Below are positions 8,179-17,094 of a stretch of 33,958 nucleotides of DNA, piece after piece. The stretch's first letter is position 1. Each line of letters opens with the position of its first letter. The translations under genes and the position numbers were made by a program. Source of the DNA: Bacillota bacterium (GTDB lineage: Bacteria > Bacillota > Clostridia > Christensenellales > Aristaeellaceae); contig JAEZLW010000010.1 of assembly GCA_023415145.1 (NCBI GenBank), positions 1 to 33,958 on the forward strand, written 5' to 3'. The notes beneath the pieces are model-generated. The model saw nothing but the letters and a program-made list of their open reading frames with translations, was not told where the DNA came from and did not search any database.

Positions 8179-10502
8179 GGAAAAGGTCTGATGCGCATCT
8201 GTTGGGACACAAACTGTTGCGGGACATACGGGACAATTGGAAGTCATTTGCCGCCATTTTCATTATCTGCATGCTTTCCACGATGCTTTACTGCGGCATG
8301 GACGCAGCCTGGCGCGGCATGGAGAAGAACCTTCAGGCACAGTTTGAGCAAAGCGGCTTGGCAGACATTTGGATCATGGGGCAGGTAAGCGACCGCAAGG
8401 TCAGAGACATAACGGCGATGAAAGGCGTTATGGATGCACAGCGCCGGGTGCATTTGCGCGCCAGTGCGGATGTCCCCAACGAGCCTGATATAGAACTGTA
8501 TGTGAGTGATGGAGCGGCACGAATCAACAAGCCCATGGTTTTTCATGGTACAGCGCTGCCCGAAGAAAAGAAGTTTGTGTGTGTATTGGACACACGGTTT
8601 GCCGAGGCCGCGGGCATCAGAGCGGGGGACAGTCTGTCGGTTAATGCGGCGGGCGTTTCCTTGGAACTTATGGTTGGCGGCATCGGCTATAGCCCTGAGT
8701 ATGTGGTGTATTCTGACGGATTCTCATTCAGCGCAGACCCTAAAAGCTTCGGCTATGCTTACCTCTCGCCTGGGTCGCTGGGATTTTTGCCCTATCAGGA
8801 GACGGTGGTCCTGCTCGAACCGGGGGCTGACGCGGAGCAAATAAAACTGGACATACAAATACTGCTGGATGATCCACAAATGCTTGTATTGACGCGGGAT
8901 GATAAAGTCGGCATCAAGATGGCTGTTGAGGAAGTTGATCAAATTCGCGCGCTGGGGCAGGTATTTCCGGTTGTTTTCTTCCTGGTGGCGGCGTTGATTA
9001 CATGGAGTACCATGAAACGCATAGTGGAAAGCCAGCGCATGCAGATCGGTACGCTATGTTCCCTGGGTTATGACAAGGGTCAACTGATACGGCACTATAC
9101 GGGCTATGGGCTGCTGGTATCAGCGCTGGGTGCGGCAGCAGGGCTTGCCGGTGCACGTTTTTTTCTGGGGAACATCGTCATGTGGGTGCTGATGTCCATT
9201 TACAACATGCCGGGAGCAACCGTATATATGCACCCGGGTATCATGGCAGGCACCGGCATGCTTACAGTGCTAACCGGCATGAGTGCCAGCTTCTTAAGCT
9301 GTTACCGGTCGCTAAGGGAAGTGCCCGCAAGCCTTCTTCGGCCCAAGCCCCCGGCGCATGGGAAGCGGATATTCCTGGAACGTATCCCCTTCGTATGGCA
9401 GCGCTTGTCCTTCAGCGCCAAGCTGATCACCCGCAACATGCTTCGCAACACTTTCAGGTTTTTGATCGGCATCATCGGCGTGGTGGGCTGCTCTGCGCTT
9501 CTGTTGACCGGCTTTGGCATGCGCGACTCGGTGGTATTTGTACTTCAAAACCATTATACCAACACCATGCGCTACGATGTGAGGGTGGATCTGGATGCTT
9601 CCGTCAAAGAGGATTATCCGGAGGCTGTTTTTCTTCGGATAGGGGCGCTTGGGATGGAGACTGTCATGGAGCGAAGCTGCGAGCTCCTCATTGATGACCG
9701 GTTCGTAACCAAGGGCCTGTATGTGCTTGAGGATCATCATGAAATGGTATACCTACTCAGGGGCGGTCAGCGCGTATGGCTGCCCAAGGAAGGGATTGCC
9801 CTAAGCGAACGAACAGCGGAGGAAACGGGTCTTGCAATTGGCGACAGCGTGCTTCTGCGCGCGCCAAACGGGCACGAAACCACTGTTCAGGTGAAGGATA
9901 TCATCAGTATACAATTGGGCCAGGGCGTATACGTAAGCAAAAGCGCCTGGCGCAAGCTGGATGTTATGCCTTTCATGCCTACAGCGCTTTTTTTAAGCGG
10001 TGAACATATGAATCCTGCTGCTATTGAAGACATGGATGGGGTGGCTAAAGTCCGATCCATCATCGATGAGCGCACCGGCAATGAGGCGGTGGTAAAGGTA
10101 CTGGATGTGGTAGTGCTGGTGATGGTGCTGTTTTCGGGTGCACTGTTGCTGGTGGTGCTCTTTACCTTGGGTCAATTGCACTTTTTTGAAAGGATGCGGG
10201 AAGTGGCAACACTGATGGTGCTGGGCTTTTATCCCCGGGAGACGAAGCGCTTGATCCTGCGGGAAAACATGATCATCGCCATCCTTGGGCTTCCCCTCGG
10301 GCTATCCCTGGGGCCTTTCCTGCACCGGTGGGTGCTGACTTATGGGTTCCCGACGATGCTGGAGTTTATTCCTTACATCGCTATGTCCAGTTGGATATAT
10401 ACGATGCTGCTTACGCTTGTGTTTGCACAAATCGTAAACCTTTTCATTGGTGTTAAATTCAAACGTGTGGATATGGTGGAAGCCCTCAAGAGTGTGGAAT
10501 AA
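8172..10502 (+). CDS. FtsX-family ABC permease with two FtsX domains
   Basis: The 776-residue membrane protein starts at a GTG with GGAGG 7 bases upstream. Hydrophobic segments lie near residues 26-44, 262-280, 311-340, 356-376 and 428-450, with three more in the last 140 residues, giving two sets of about four. A soluble extracellular domain follows the first segment of each half (about 50-260 and 455-635). This is the duplicated FtsX arrangement of large Gram-positive pumps rather than the single-unit MacB/LolE form. It partners with the ATPase just upstream and the adaptor 16 bases downstream. Confidence 0.93.
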   Translation: MVRKRSDAHLLGHKLLRDIRDNWKSFAAIFIICMLSTMLYCGMDAAWRGMEKNLQAQFEQSGLADIWIMGQVSDRKVRDITAMKGVMDAQRRVHLRASADVPNEPDIELYVSDGAARINKPMVFHGTALPEEKKFVCVLDTRFAEAAGIRAGDSLSVNAAGVSLELMVGGIGYSPEYVVYSDGFSFSADPKSFGYAYLSPGSLGFLPYQETVVLLEPGADAEQIKLDIQILLDDPQMLVLTRDDKVGIKMAVEEVDQIRALGQVFPVVFFLVAALITWSTMKRIVESQRMQIGTLCSLGYDKGQLIRHYTGYGLLVSALGAAAGLAGARFFLGNIVMWVLMSIYNMPGATVYMHPGIMAGTGMLTVLTGMSASFLSCYRSLREVPASLLRPKPPAHGKRIFLERIPFVWQRLSFSAKLITRNMLRNTFRFLIGIIGVVGCSALLLTGFGMRDSVVFVLQNHYTNTMRYDVRVDLDASVKEDYPEAVFLRIGALGMETVMERSCELLIDDRFVTKGLYVLEDHHEMVYLLRGGQRVWLPKEGIALSERTAEETGLAIGDSVLLRAPNGHETTVQVKDIISIQLGQGVYVSKSAWRKLDVMPFMPTALFLSGEHMNPAAIEDMDGVAKVRSIIDERTGNEAVVKVLDVVVLVMVLFSGALLLVVLFTLGQLHFFERMREVATLMVLGFYPRETKRLILRENMIIAILGLPLGLSLGPFLHRWVLTYGFPTMLEFIPYIAMSSWIYTMLLTLVFAQIVNLFIGVKFKRVDMVEALKSVE

Positions 10503-10518
10503 AGGAAGGGGTATTTCA

Positions 10519-11604
10519 ATGATACGTAAGTGGATCGTTGTTATTGTATTGCTGGCGCTTTATGCCATATCCGCCCAGGCGGAGACTGTAAAGGGAACGG
10601 AAGCATCCCGCCGGTGGGCCAAAGGCTTTGTTCAATCGGTGGATACTGTGGACGTATTCGCACCGGTGGGCGGGCAATTGCAAGCATTTGATGTAAGGGC
10701 AGGCGATGTAGTGGAGGCGGGTTCAGCGCTGATCATGATCCGGCCCATCCAGGTGCTGGCTCCGCAAAGCGGCGTGATCCGCCTTTTAAGAGCGGAGGTG
10801 GGCGACCAGGCTTCGAATGTTCTTCTTCAATATGGTGCGTTGTGTTCCATTGACCGGGCGGATACGCTTTGGGTTCGCGCTACGACCGGTACAGCGTACA
10901 ACAAGCCGAAAAACCGCGCCATGATCCTTGGCGAAACGCTGCGCGTATATGACGGTGATGCAATCGATCCGGTGGAAACACTGGGCACCGTGATTGCAGT
11001 TGACGGCAATGGCTATGTGGTGGAAATCCCTTCGGATGAGTTTTCGCTGGAGGACAAGGTGCGCCTGTACCGGGGCGAGGGCGACACGTACAATGCCAAG
11101 GACAAAGTGGGCGAAGGCAAGGTGGAACGCACAAAAACCGTTCCCGTGACAGCGGAAGGCGTTATTGCGAAAGTTCACATTTCGGAAGGCCAGCATGTAT
11201 CCCGGGGGGATGTGCTTTTTACCCTGGATGATTCTTCCGCCGTGCATGCAGCACCGGCAACATTTGATGCAGCGGCTGCCCGGGGCGGCGTGGTGTCCGC
11301 TGTGTATGTGCAGGCCGGGCAGTTGGTGCGAAAAGACCAGCTTCTTATGACAGTGAAGCCTCTTGACGCACTGGAATTCGTGGTGGATGTGGATGAACTG
11401 GACATACCTTCTGTTCGTGTGGGGCAGGCCATGCAGGTGAAGGTGGACGCACTTTTGGAAAACAGGATTACAGCGACAGTAAAGCGCGTAAACCCACTGG
11501 GTATAACCGTGCTGGATACAACCAAGTATCAGGTAACGCTGTCCATACAGTTCCCTCCGGAAGGGCTTTTGCCAGGCATGCATGTGACTGCCTACTGGGA
11601 ATGA
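10519..11604 (+). CDS. HlyD/MacA-like adaptor with two lipoyl-type modules, secreted
   Basis: The 361-residue protein starts at 10519 after AAGGAAGGGG. A signal peptide ends near ISAQAET, with no lipobox and no retained transmembrane anchor evident. Residues about 35-110 contain two adjacent half-motifs (VFAPVGGQLQ and VLAPQSGVIR) that would form one lipoyl-like barrel. A second pair follows after about residue 200 (VTAEGVIAKVHISEG and GGVVSAVYVQAG), then a beta-barrel-like domain (LEFVVDVDELDIPSVRVGQ). No long helical hairpin separates the half-motifs, unlike Gram-negative MacA, which reaches to TolC. It probably connects the permease to its extracellular task. Confidence 0.85.
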   Translation: MIRKWIVVIVLLALYAISAQAETVKGTEASRRWAKGFVQSVDTVDVFAPVGGQLQAFDVRAGDVVEAGSALIMIRPIQVLAPQSGVIRLLRAEVGDQASNVLLQYGALCSIDRADTLWVRATTGTAYNKPKNRAMILGETLRVYDGDAIDPVETLGTVIAVDGNGYVVEIPSDEFSLEDKVRLYRGEGDTYNAKDKVGEGKVERTKTVPVTAEGVIAKVHISEGQHVSRGDVLFTLDDSSAVHAAPATFDAAAARGGVVSAVYVQAGQLVRKDQLLMTVKPLDALEFVVDVDELDIPSVRVGQAMQVKVDALLENRITATVKRVNPLGITVLDTTKYQVTLSIQFPPEGLLPGMHVTAYWE

Positions 11605-12089
11605 AACCATACCATAGCATGAATTGACCGTTGAACACTATCGTATAGGATATACAGCTTTTTTTATGATGTGGAAGCTATAATTTGCGCAGGGTAAAAG
11701 TATAAAAACCACCACAGTATACAGCCTGACGCAGGGATGGTGCAACGCTCAAGACCTCTGCCCTATACCCTGTGGCTGTCATGAATGACGCAGCCGCCGC
11801 CGCATCCTCCTTCAAGGACACACCGATGCCCTGAAGCGGACAGAAATATTCTCGCATTCGCTAAAACGCATAGGATAGCGTTGCTTTTTATGACAAATGC
11901 TTGTGCTTTTCTGCCAACCGATGGTTGTGGGCTGATTCCTTTTTTATGTATTGGGAATTCTTTCAGCTATAGTTTTTCGGGTAAATTGTACGAAAGGCGA
12001 CATTTCATCCGTTTGTTGTATATGGTATGCTCATACGTATGAAAGAGGGCTAAGCATTGGCCCCACATAACAAAGAGGAGGAAACCTGT
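11605..12089 (+). other. 485-bp intergenic region with possible structured leader
   Basis: No convincing gene is present; an 85-codon frame at 11785-12042 has no ribosome-binding site and an unnatural composition. A TATAAT at 11679-11684 has only a weak -35. Downstream, CAGCC (11722-11726) pairs with GGCTG (11774-11778) and CAGGG (11732-11736) with CCCTG (11768-11772), nesting into one stem-loop of about 57 bases. A short CAACC/GGTTG hairpin lies near 11915-11926. An extended -10 and palindrome lie at 12023-12042. No known riboswitch consensus was recognised, and no terminator follows the adaptor gene. Confidence 0.4.
12023..12042 (+). promoter_or_regulatory. Extended -10 element plus 12-bp palindrome upstream of the importer
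   Basis: TGGTATGCT (12023-12031) fits an extended -10, TGnTATnnT, with no good -35. It runs into the perfect palindrome TCATACGTATGA (12031-12042), which would sit at the transcription start. The weak promoter suggests activator dependence, consistent with YesN-type control, but the palindrome could belong to another factor. Confidence 0.4.
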
Positions 12090-13745
12090 ATGCGTAAGCT
12101 GGTTACCCTGCTGCTGGCGCTGGTGATGCTCGCGACGACGCTGTCCATCCCCGCGATTGCAGAGAGTGCTCAGGAACCCATTACCGTGTCAGTATTTGTC
12201 GGCGAGGCCAGAGACCAACCCACCTCCGACAACAAGATCTTTAAAAAGATCGAAGAAGAATTCGGCATCAAATTTGAGTTCGAGTTTCTTGCCGGCGACC
12301 TTCTTGAGACCCTGGGCATCAAAATTGCCGGACAGGATTACGCCGACCTGATGGACGGCGGCAACAGCGAAAAGCTCATCGAAGCCGGCGCTTTCATTGA
12401 CCTGATGCCCTACATCAGCAAAGAAAAGACCCCCAACCTCTATACCCACCTGGAACCCCATTTCAAACGCTTGCTCAACGACAAGGGCCAGTTGTTTGTA
12501 ATCCCCAACTTTGGCCGCAACTACAACACCGAAGCCTATGGCCTGAACTATGTCAACGGCCCCGCGTTCTTCGTACAGAAAAAGGTGCTGGCTTGGGACA
12601 ACTACCCCATGATCAAGACCATGGACCAGTACTTTGACCTGATCGAACGCTACATAGCTGCCAATCCTACCGATGAAAAAGGCAACCCCAACACCGGTTT
12701 CGCCATTTTGTGCGACAGCTGGCGCGCTTTCTGCCTCTTCAACCCCGTTCAGCACCTGATGGGCCGTCCCAATGACGGTGACGTCATTGTGGATATCAAT
12801 AACAACTACAAGACAGAAGCGTATGTTATCCAGCCCTACGCCAAGGCCTACTACAAAAAGCTCAATGAAATGTATCACAAGGGCCTCATCTCCCAGGACA
12901 CCTTCGTTATGAACTATGACCAGTACATCGCCAAAATTTCCAGCGGCACGGTGTTGGGCATGTTCGACCAGGCTTGGGACTTCCAGGATGCTACGAATGC
13001 CTTGAACACCGCCAAGATGTATGACAGCACTTACCAGGGCCTGCCCATCGTGTACGATCCGCATTACGTGGATGGCAAGGAAATTGAGGAACACTACCTC
13101 AATGGCGGCGTTATCAATGTCAACCGCGGCTTCGGCATCTCTGTCAACTCCAAGTACCCCGAGCGCTTGATCAACATGATCGAGGCCATGCTCAGCGACG
13201 AGTGGCAGAAGACCTTTGCCTGGGGCATCGAAGGCGATGGCTATTATGTGGAAAACGGCCGCATGCTGCGTACCCGTGAGCAGTATGAAAACGCTCAAAA
13301 CGCCGTATGGCGCAATGCCAACACTGCGTACGCTCTGTGGCAGAGCCTGCCCAAGAAGCAGGGCATCATGGATGACGGCAACTACTGGGATCCCAACCGT
13401 CAGCCGGAAATTTACTTCAGCCTGATGAGCGACTACGACAAGAATTTCTTGACCCAATACAATATGCAGATTCCCCTGGACTTCTTCAACGATCCTATCC
13501 CGCTGGCTCCCTACGGCGAAGCCTGGCAGATCGACGTCACCGTTAACCAGGATGCCGATGATGCCAAGCTGGCCTTCCAGGATATTCAGCGCCGCGATCT
13601 GCCCCAGATCATCATGGCGGATCCCGCCGAGTTTGATGCCAAGTGGGATGCGTTCGTAAAGAGCGTGGAAGAGATTCCGATTTCCGACTTTGTGGACTTC
13701 ATGCAGGCTGAGATTCTCAAGCTGGTGGAAAAGAACGCCAACTAA
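12090..13745 (+). CDS. Extracellular substrate-binding protein of a carbohydrate ABC importer (LplA/YtcQ-like)
   Basis: The 551-residue protein starts at 12090, 11 bases after AGGAGG; the frame extends upstream without a usable start. The signal peptide (MRKLVTLLLALVML) ends near PAIAES. There is no lipobox Cys, although Gram-positive binding proteins are normally lipoproteins. The mature part has the family-1 binding-protein look: a target-binding start (PITVSVFVGEARDQ), KIEEEFGIKFEF and many Trp/Tyr residues suited to sugars, such as GRNYNTEAYGLNYVNGP. Large size and the LplB/YtcP-type permeases that follow place it in the LplA/YtcQ group, often used for oligosaccharides or pectin fragments. 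Codons are strongly C-ending, as in highly expressed genes. The ATPase is not encoded here and is presumably a shared MsmK-type protein. Confidence 0.9.
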   Translation: MRKLVTLLLALVMLATTLSIPAIAESAQEPITVSVFVGEARDQPTSDNKIFKKIEEEFGIKFEFEFLAGDLLETLGIKIAGQDYADLMDGGNSEKLIEAGAFIDLMPYISKEKTPNLYTHLEPHFKRLLNDKGQLFVIPNFGRNYNTEAYGLNYVNGPAFFVQKKVLAWDNYPMIKTMDQYFDLIERYIAANPTDEKGNPNTGFAILCDSWRAFCLFNPVQHLMGRPNDGDVIVDINNNYKTEAYVIQPYAKAYYKKLNEMYHKGLISQDTFVMNYDQYIAKISSGTVLGMFDQAWDFQDATNALNTAKMYDSTYQGLPIVYDPHYVDGKEIEEHYLNGGVINVNRGFGISVNSKYPERLINMIEAMLSDEWQKTFAWGIEGDGYYVENGRMLRTREQYENAQNAVWRNANTAYALWQSLPKKQGIMDDGNYWDPNRQPEIYFSLMSDYDKNFLTQYNMQIPLDFFNDPIPLAPYGEAWQIDVTVNQDADDAKLAFQDIQRRDLPQIIMADPAEFDAKWDAFVKSVEEIPISDFVDFMQAEILKLVEKNAN

Positions 13746-13763
13746 TCCCACCCAAAGGCAAGA

Positions 13764-13798
13764 CGGCGGAAGGGATACTTCCCTCCCGCCGCCTTTTA
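13764..13798 (+). terminator. Terminator/attenuator between binding protein and permease genes
   Basis: CGGCGG pairs with CCGCCG, with an inner AGGGA/TCCCT stem, a TACT loop and CCTTTTATT after it. Because the next genes continue in the same direction without an evident new promoter, it probably attenuates transcription so that the binding protein exceeds the permeases. Confidence 0.82.
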
Positions 13799-13828
13799 TT
13801 CCAACATGAAGCAAGCGAGGTGTTCTCT

Positions 13829-14791
13829 TTGCGCACAGCCGAAGCTACAACGCTTTCCACCTCAAAGCAGGTTTCTGTCCGACAAATCTCCAAGTGGAGG
13901 GTGCTTTTGCAGCAGAAGCAATTGATGCTGATGTCGGTGCCAATGCTTCTGTACATTCTTTTGTTCAATTATTCTCCGCTTTGGGGCTGGATTACGGCCT
14001 TTATGAATTATGACCCGGCAGTGCCGCTGCTTGAAAACCCCTGGACCGGCATGGAAAACTTCCGTTGGCTGTTCAGCAGGCCGGAGTTTATACGCAGCAT
14101 CCGAAATACGTTTGCCATGGCAACCATCAATCTGGTCTTTGGCTTTGTGTTTCCCATTGTTTTAGCACTTTTTTTGAATGAAATCAGGAACAGGGGCTTC
14201 AAGCGCACGGTGCAGACCGTGACATACCTGCCCCACTTTTTAAGCTGGGTCATCGTTGTGGGCCTGGCGCAAAACGTACTATCCAGCAACGGCATCATCA
14301 ATGAGCTTCTCGTAAAGCTTGGACTTGTAAAGCAGCCTGTCTTTTTCCTTGGCGAGGGCCGGTATTTCTGGTGGGTGGTCGGCGCCATCAATGTGTGGAA
14401 AGAGTGCGGCTGGAATACCATCATCTACCTGGCGGCCATGTCCGCCATTGACCCCGCCTTGTATGAGGCGGCTGAAATCGACGGCGCGGGACGATTCAAG
14501 CGCATGCTTTATATCACCCTGCCGGGAATCAAATCCACGTTCCTTGTATTGTTGATTATGAATATCGGTCATCTATTGGAGGCCGGTTTTGAAATACAGT
14601 ATCTGATGGGACAAAACCTGGTGATGGACTGGTCACAGACCATTGACATTTTCGCATTGAAATACGGCATAACCAAGGGGCAATACAGCCGCGCCATCGC
14701 TGCGGGCATGTTCAGAAGCACCGTTTCCATCGCATTGGTGCTGAGCGCCAATTTCCTTGTCAAAAGGTTTGACGAAAGCACGCTGCTATAA
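13829..14791 (+). CDS. Carbohydrate ABC permease, LplB type
   Basis: The product is about 320 residues. The start is taken as TTG at 13829, with GCGAGG about 8 bases upstream; GTG at 13820 is the alternative. The first of six membrane segments begins near LMLMSVPMLLYILLF, followed by FNYSPLWGWITAF, a hallmark of LplB/YtcP-associated permeases. The cytoplasmic EAA loop reads EAAEIDGAGRFKRMLYITLP and would dock the ATPase. The protein forms the translocation heterodimer with the next gene product and receives sugar from the upstream binding protein. Confidence 0.92.
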   Translation: MRTAEATTLSTSKQVSVRQISKWRVLLQQKQLMLMSVPMLLYILLFNYSPLWGWITAFMNYDPAVPLLENPWTGMENFRWLFSRPEFIRSIRNTFAMATINLVFGFVFPIVLALFLNEIRNRGFKRTVQTVTYLPHFLSWVIVVGLAQNVLSSNGIINELLVKLGLVKQPVFFLGEGRYFWWVVGAINVWKECGWNTIIYLAAMSAIDPALYEAAEIDGAGRFKRMLYITLPGIKSTFLVLLIMNIGHLLEAGFEIQYLMGQNLVMDWSQTIDIFALKYGITKGQYSRAIAAGMFRSTVSIALVLSANFLVKRFDESTLL

Positions 14792-14842
14792 CGCTGGCAT
14801 GGTATTTTGCAGCGTCTATCCTAAGGAAAGAAGGATGGTTCG

Positions 14843-15754
14843 ATGAGCAGTATTTCTGTTCAAAAAAAGTATTACCGCCGCAATAGGACTTTTGATATTT
14901 TGAATGCCATCGGCATGTGTGTATTGATGCTCGTTACCCTGTATCCCGTCATCAATACCCTGGCTCTTTCTTTTAACGACGGAACCGACGCCGTACGGGG
15001 CGGCATTAAAATGTGGCCCAGGGTGTTCAGCCTGAAAAGCTATGAAACCATTTTTGTGGATGAATCGCTCTTCTCGGCACTGTTTATCACCGTAGCCCGC
15101 TCCGCCGTTCAGACGGTATTGAATATTGTGCTGACATCCATGCTGGCCTACGCCTTGTCCCGAAAGGAATATGTGCTGCGCAAATTCATTACGGCCATGT
15201 TTGTATTGACCATGTATGTCAATGCCGGACTGATTCCCAATTACCTGCTGATCAACAATACGCTTGGGCTATCCAAGTCGTTCTGGGTTTATATCATTCC
15301 CACGATGGTGAGCTGCTTCAATATGATTGTGATCCGAACGTATATTATAAACCTGCCCGAGGCTATAGTGGAATCGGCACGTATTGACGGCGCGGGGGAT
15401 TTGTATCTGTTCTGGCGCATCATTTTCCCGCTGTGCATGCCGGTGCTGGCAACCGTTGCCTTGTTCGTTGCTGTAGGCGCCTGGAATAGCTGGTTCGATA
15501 CGCACCTGTACAATGCCAGCAAGGCAAAGCTGCACACCCTGCAATACTTGCTTCGAATGAAGCTGGCTACCACCACCAACAGTGCCAATGCCGCGATGAC
15601 CACCTCCGACGCGCTGACATCCACTACCCTTACCACACCAGTAACCATACGTGCCGCTATTACCGTAGTGTCCGCAGCCCCCATATTGGCTATCTATCCG
15701 CTGTTGCAGCGCTACTTTGTGGTTGGGCTCAGCATAGGCAGCGTCAAGGGCTGA
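14843..15754 (+). CDS. Carbohydrate ABC permease, YtcP type
   Basis: The 303-residue protein starts at an ATG after AAGAAGG. It has six hydrophobic segments, starting at IGMCVLMLVTLYPVI, and the EAA loop ESARIDGAGDLYLFWRIIFP. MalG-type C-terminal features (RYFVVGLSIGSVKG) match YtcP proteins. It pairs with the LplB-like permease 51 bases upstream. Its last 11 bases overlap the 3' end of the convergent minus-strand regulator gene, with no terminator between them. Confidence 0.93.
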   Translation: MSSISVQKKYYRRNRTFDILNAIGMCVLMLVTLYPVINTLALSFNDGTDAVRGGIKMWPRVFSLKSYETIFVDESLFSALFITVARSAVQTVLNIVLTSMLAYALSRKEYVLRKFITAMFVLTMYVNAGLIPNYLLINNTLGLSKSFWVYIIPTMVSCFNMIVIRTYIINLPEAIVESARIDGAGDLYLFWRIIFPLCMPVLATVALFVAVGAWNSWFDTHLYNASKAKLHTLQYLLRMKLATTTNSANAAMTTSDALTSTTLTTPVTIRAAITVVSAAPILAIYPLLQRYFVVGLSIGSVKG

Positions 15755-17090
15755 CGCTTTGGCGGTATTCCTTTGGCGTCTGTCCGTAATATGCTTTAAA
15801 GTGGGCCAGGAACTGCTTGTATTGCACATACCCTACCGCGTCCGCCACCCGGTGGACAGACAGGGCTGAGCTTTTCAACAGTTCCGCGGCCTTTTGTATA
15901 CGAAGGGTGTTCAGGTAAGCCCGAAAGCCCATGCCCGTCTCCTCCCGAAAAACACGGCCCAGGTAGGTGGCGTTGTACGAAAGGATGGCTGACACACCTT
16001 CCAGCGTCAGCCGCTCCATGAAATGCGTTTGCAGATAGCCTGCCACGTGGTCGCTGATGCGTAGGGCGACCGGGGTTAAAAGGCGCATAGCAAGCTCACC
16101 CAGGGCTTTTATATCCCGATTCGTATCACGCAGCAGCGTGCCAAGCTTTTTGGAATCCTCAGAAAGCTGTGATGAGCATAACGCGTGAAGCAAGTCGTAA
16201 GCCTTTGCTTTGACTGCGCTTCCCCTCAGATCGCAAAAGGATGCAAGTTCATCGGCCATACGGTCAAACGTTTCGTGCTGTAAAAGAGAAACGGCGGTTG
16301 CAAGATCCTGGGCACGGCGGACCAGCTCCGCCTCGCAGTCATCCAGTTGTGCGCATATTGCAAGGCGCAGATCGCTGAGGTATCCGGCGTCGTTTGTTTC
16401 CGGGCATCCTGCCAGCTCGCGCCGGTTGGAGTGAAGCGTGTTCCTTAGTTTCTCTATGGACGCCTTGTCCAGCGAATCTTTGGCAAAGAGCACCAGCCAT
16501 TCCTAGCCATCCACAATGTGGGTGGTTGCCTGCATTCCCGTTTCCAAAAACCCTTCGAGAATCGTTGCCACCTTGTCATAATCAAGCGGTATCCCCCAGG
16601 TGAAAAGCTGCCATGCTCCCTGCGGCAGCGGCTGGTGCTTGAGGGGCTGCCCCATTAAAAGCGCAGTGACGGCTTGATGGTAGGCGGCCAAGGGCAGCTT
16701 GTGTTTCAGTTCTTTGTCGATCAGTTCTTTGCGTACATGTTCCAGCACCGAAGTAACTTCCCTTTGCTCGATGGGTTTGAGCAAATAGCCGGCCACGCCT
16801 ATGCGCATGGCCTTTTTCGCGTACTCAAAATCACTGTACCCGCTTACGACGATGAACGCGCCTTCATACCCGCGATCCCGTGCTGCTGTCATCAGCGACA
16901 GCCCGTCCATGTCCTGCATATGGATGTCTGTCACAATCAGATGCGGCTTGGTATCGCAGAGCGCATCAAGGGCCTGTCTGCCGCTTGCACAGGAGGCGCA
17001 GACTGTAAAGCCCTCTTTCTTCCAGTCAATGAGCAGGGAAAGGCCTTCCAGCGCCAAAGGCTCATCGTCTACCAGCATCACACGCAGCAT
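15744..17090 (-). pseudogene. YesN-type response regulator interrupted by an in-frame TAG
   Basis: One reading frame of 448 codons runs from 17090 to 15744, broken only by TAG at codon 196 (16503-16505). The first part is a CheY-like receiver with Asp8-Asp9, phospho-acceptor Asp55 (IVTDIHM) and the LLKPIE lysine, plus the start of the linker domain. The second part completes the linker and ends with a two-HTH AraC domain (AVGYVQYKQFLAHFKAYYG). Both halves are well preserved with no other lesion, so this is a very recent nonsense mutation, a sequencing error, or a gene split into two proteins. AGGA lies 7 bases before an in-frame GTG at 16493, so re-initiation of the AraC half is possible. TAG ends at least three other genes here, which argues against reassignment. 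It is the third gene of the regulator operon. Confidence 0.82.
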
Positions 17091-17094
17091 GCGC

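Noticed and set aside
11785..12042. 85-codon plus-strand frame in the gap before the importer
   Set aside because: No ribosome-binding site, Pro/His/Cys-rich start, and it runs through the palindrome and promoter-like element.
12189..13814. 541-codon open frame on the minus strand
   Set aside because: It lies antisense to the binding-protein gene at 12090-13745, which has a signal peptide, ribosome-binding site and family features. The long antisense frame results from that gene's strong C-ending codon bias.
14791..14815. ACGCTG/CAGCGT hairpin between the LplB-like and YtcP-like genes as a terminator
   Set aside because: Short stem, no T-run after it, and the next gene is clearly in the same operon.
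16503..16505. TAG read as a genome-wide sense codon or pyrrolysine
   Set aside because: TAG terminates several other genes in the window at natural family lengths, and no supporting tRNA is visible here; a local nonsense change is simpler.
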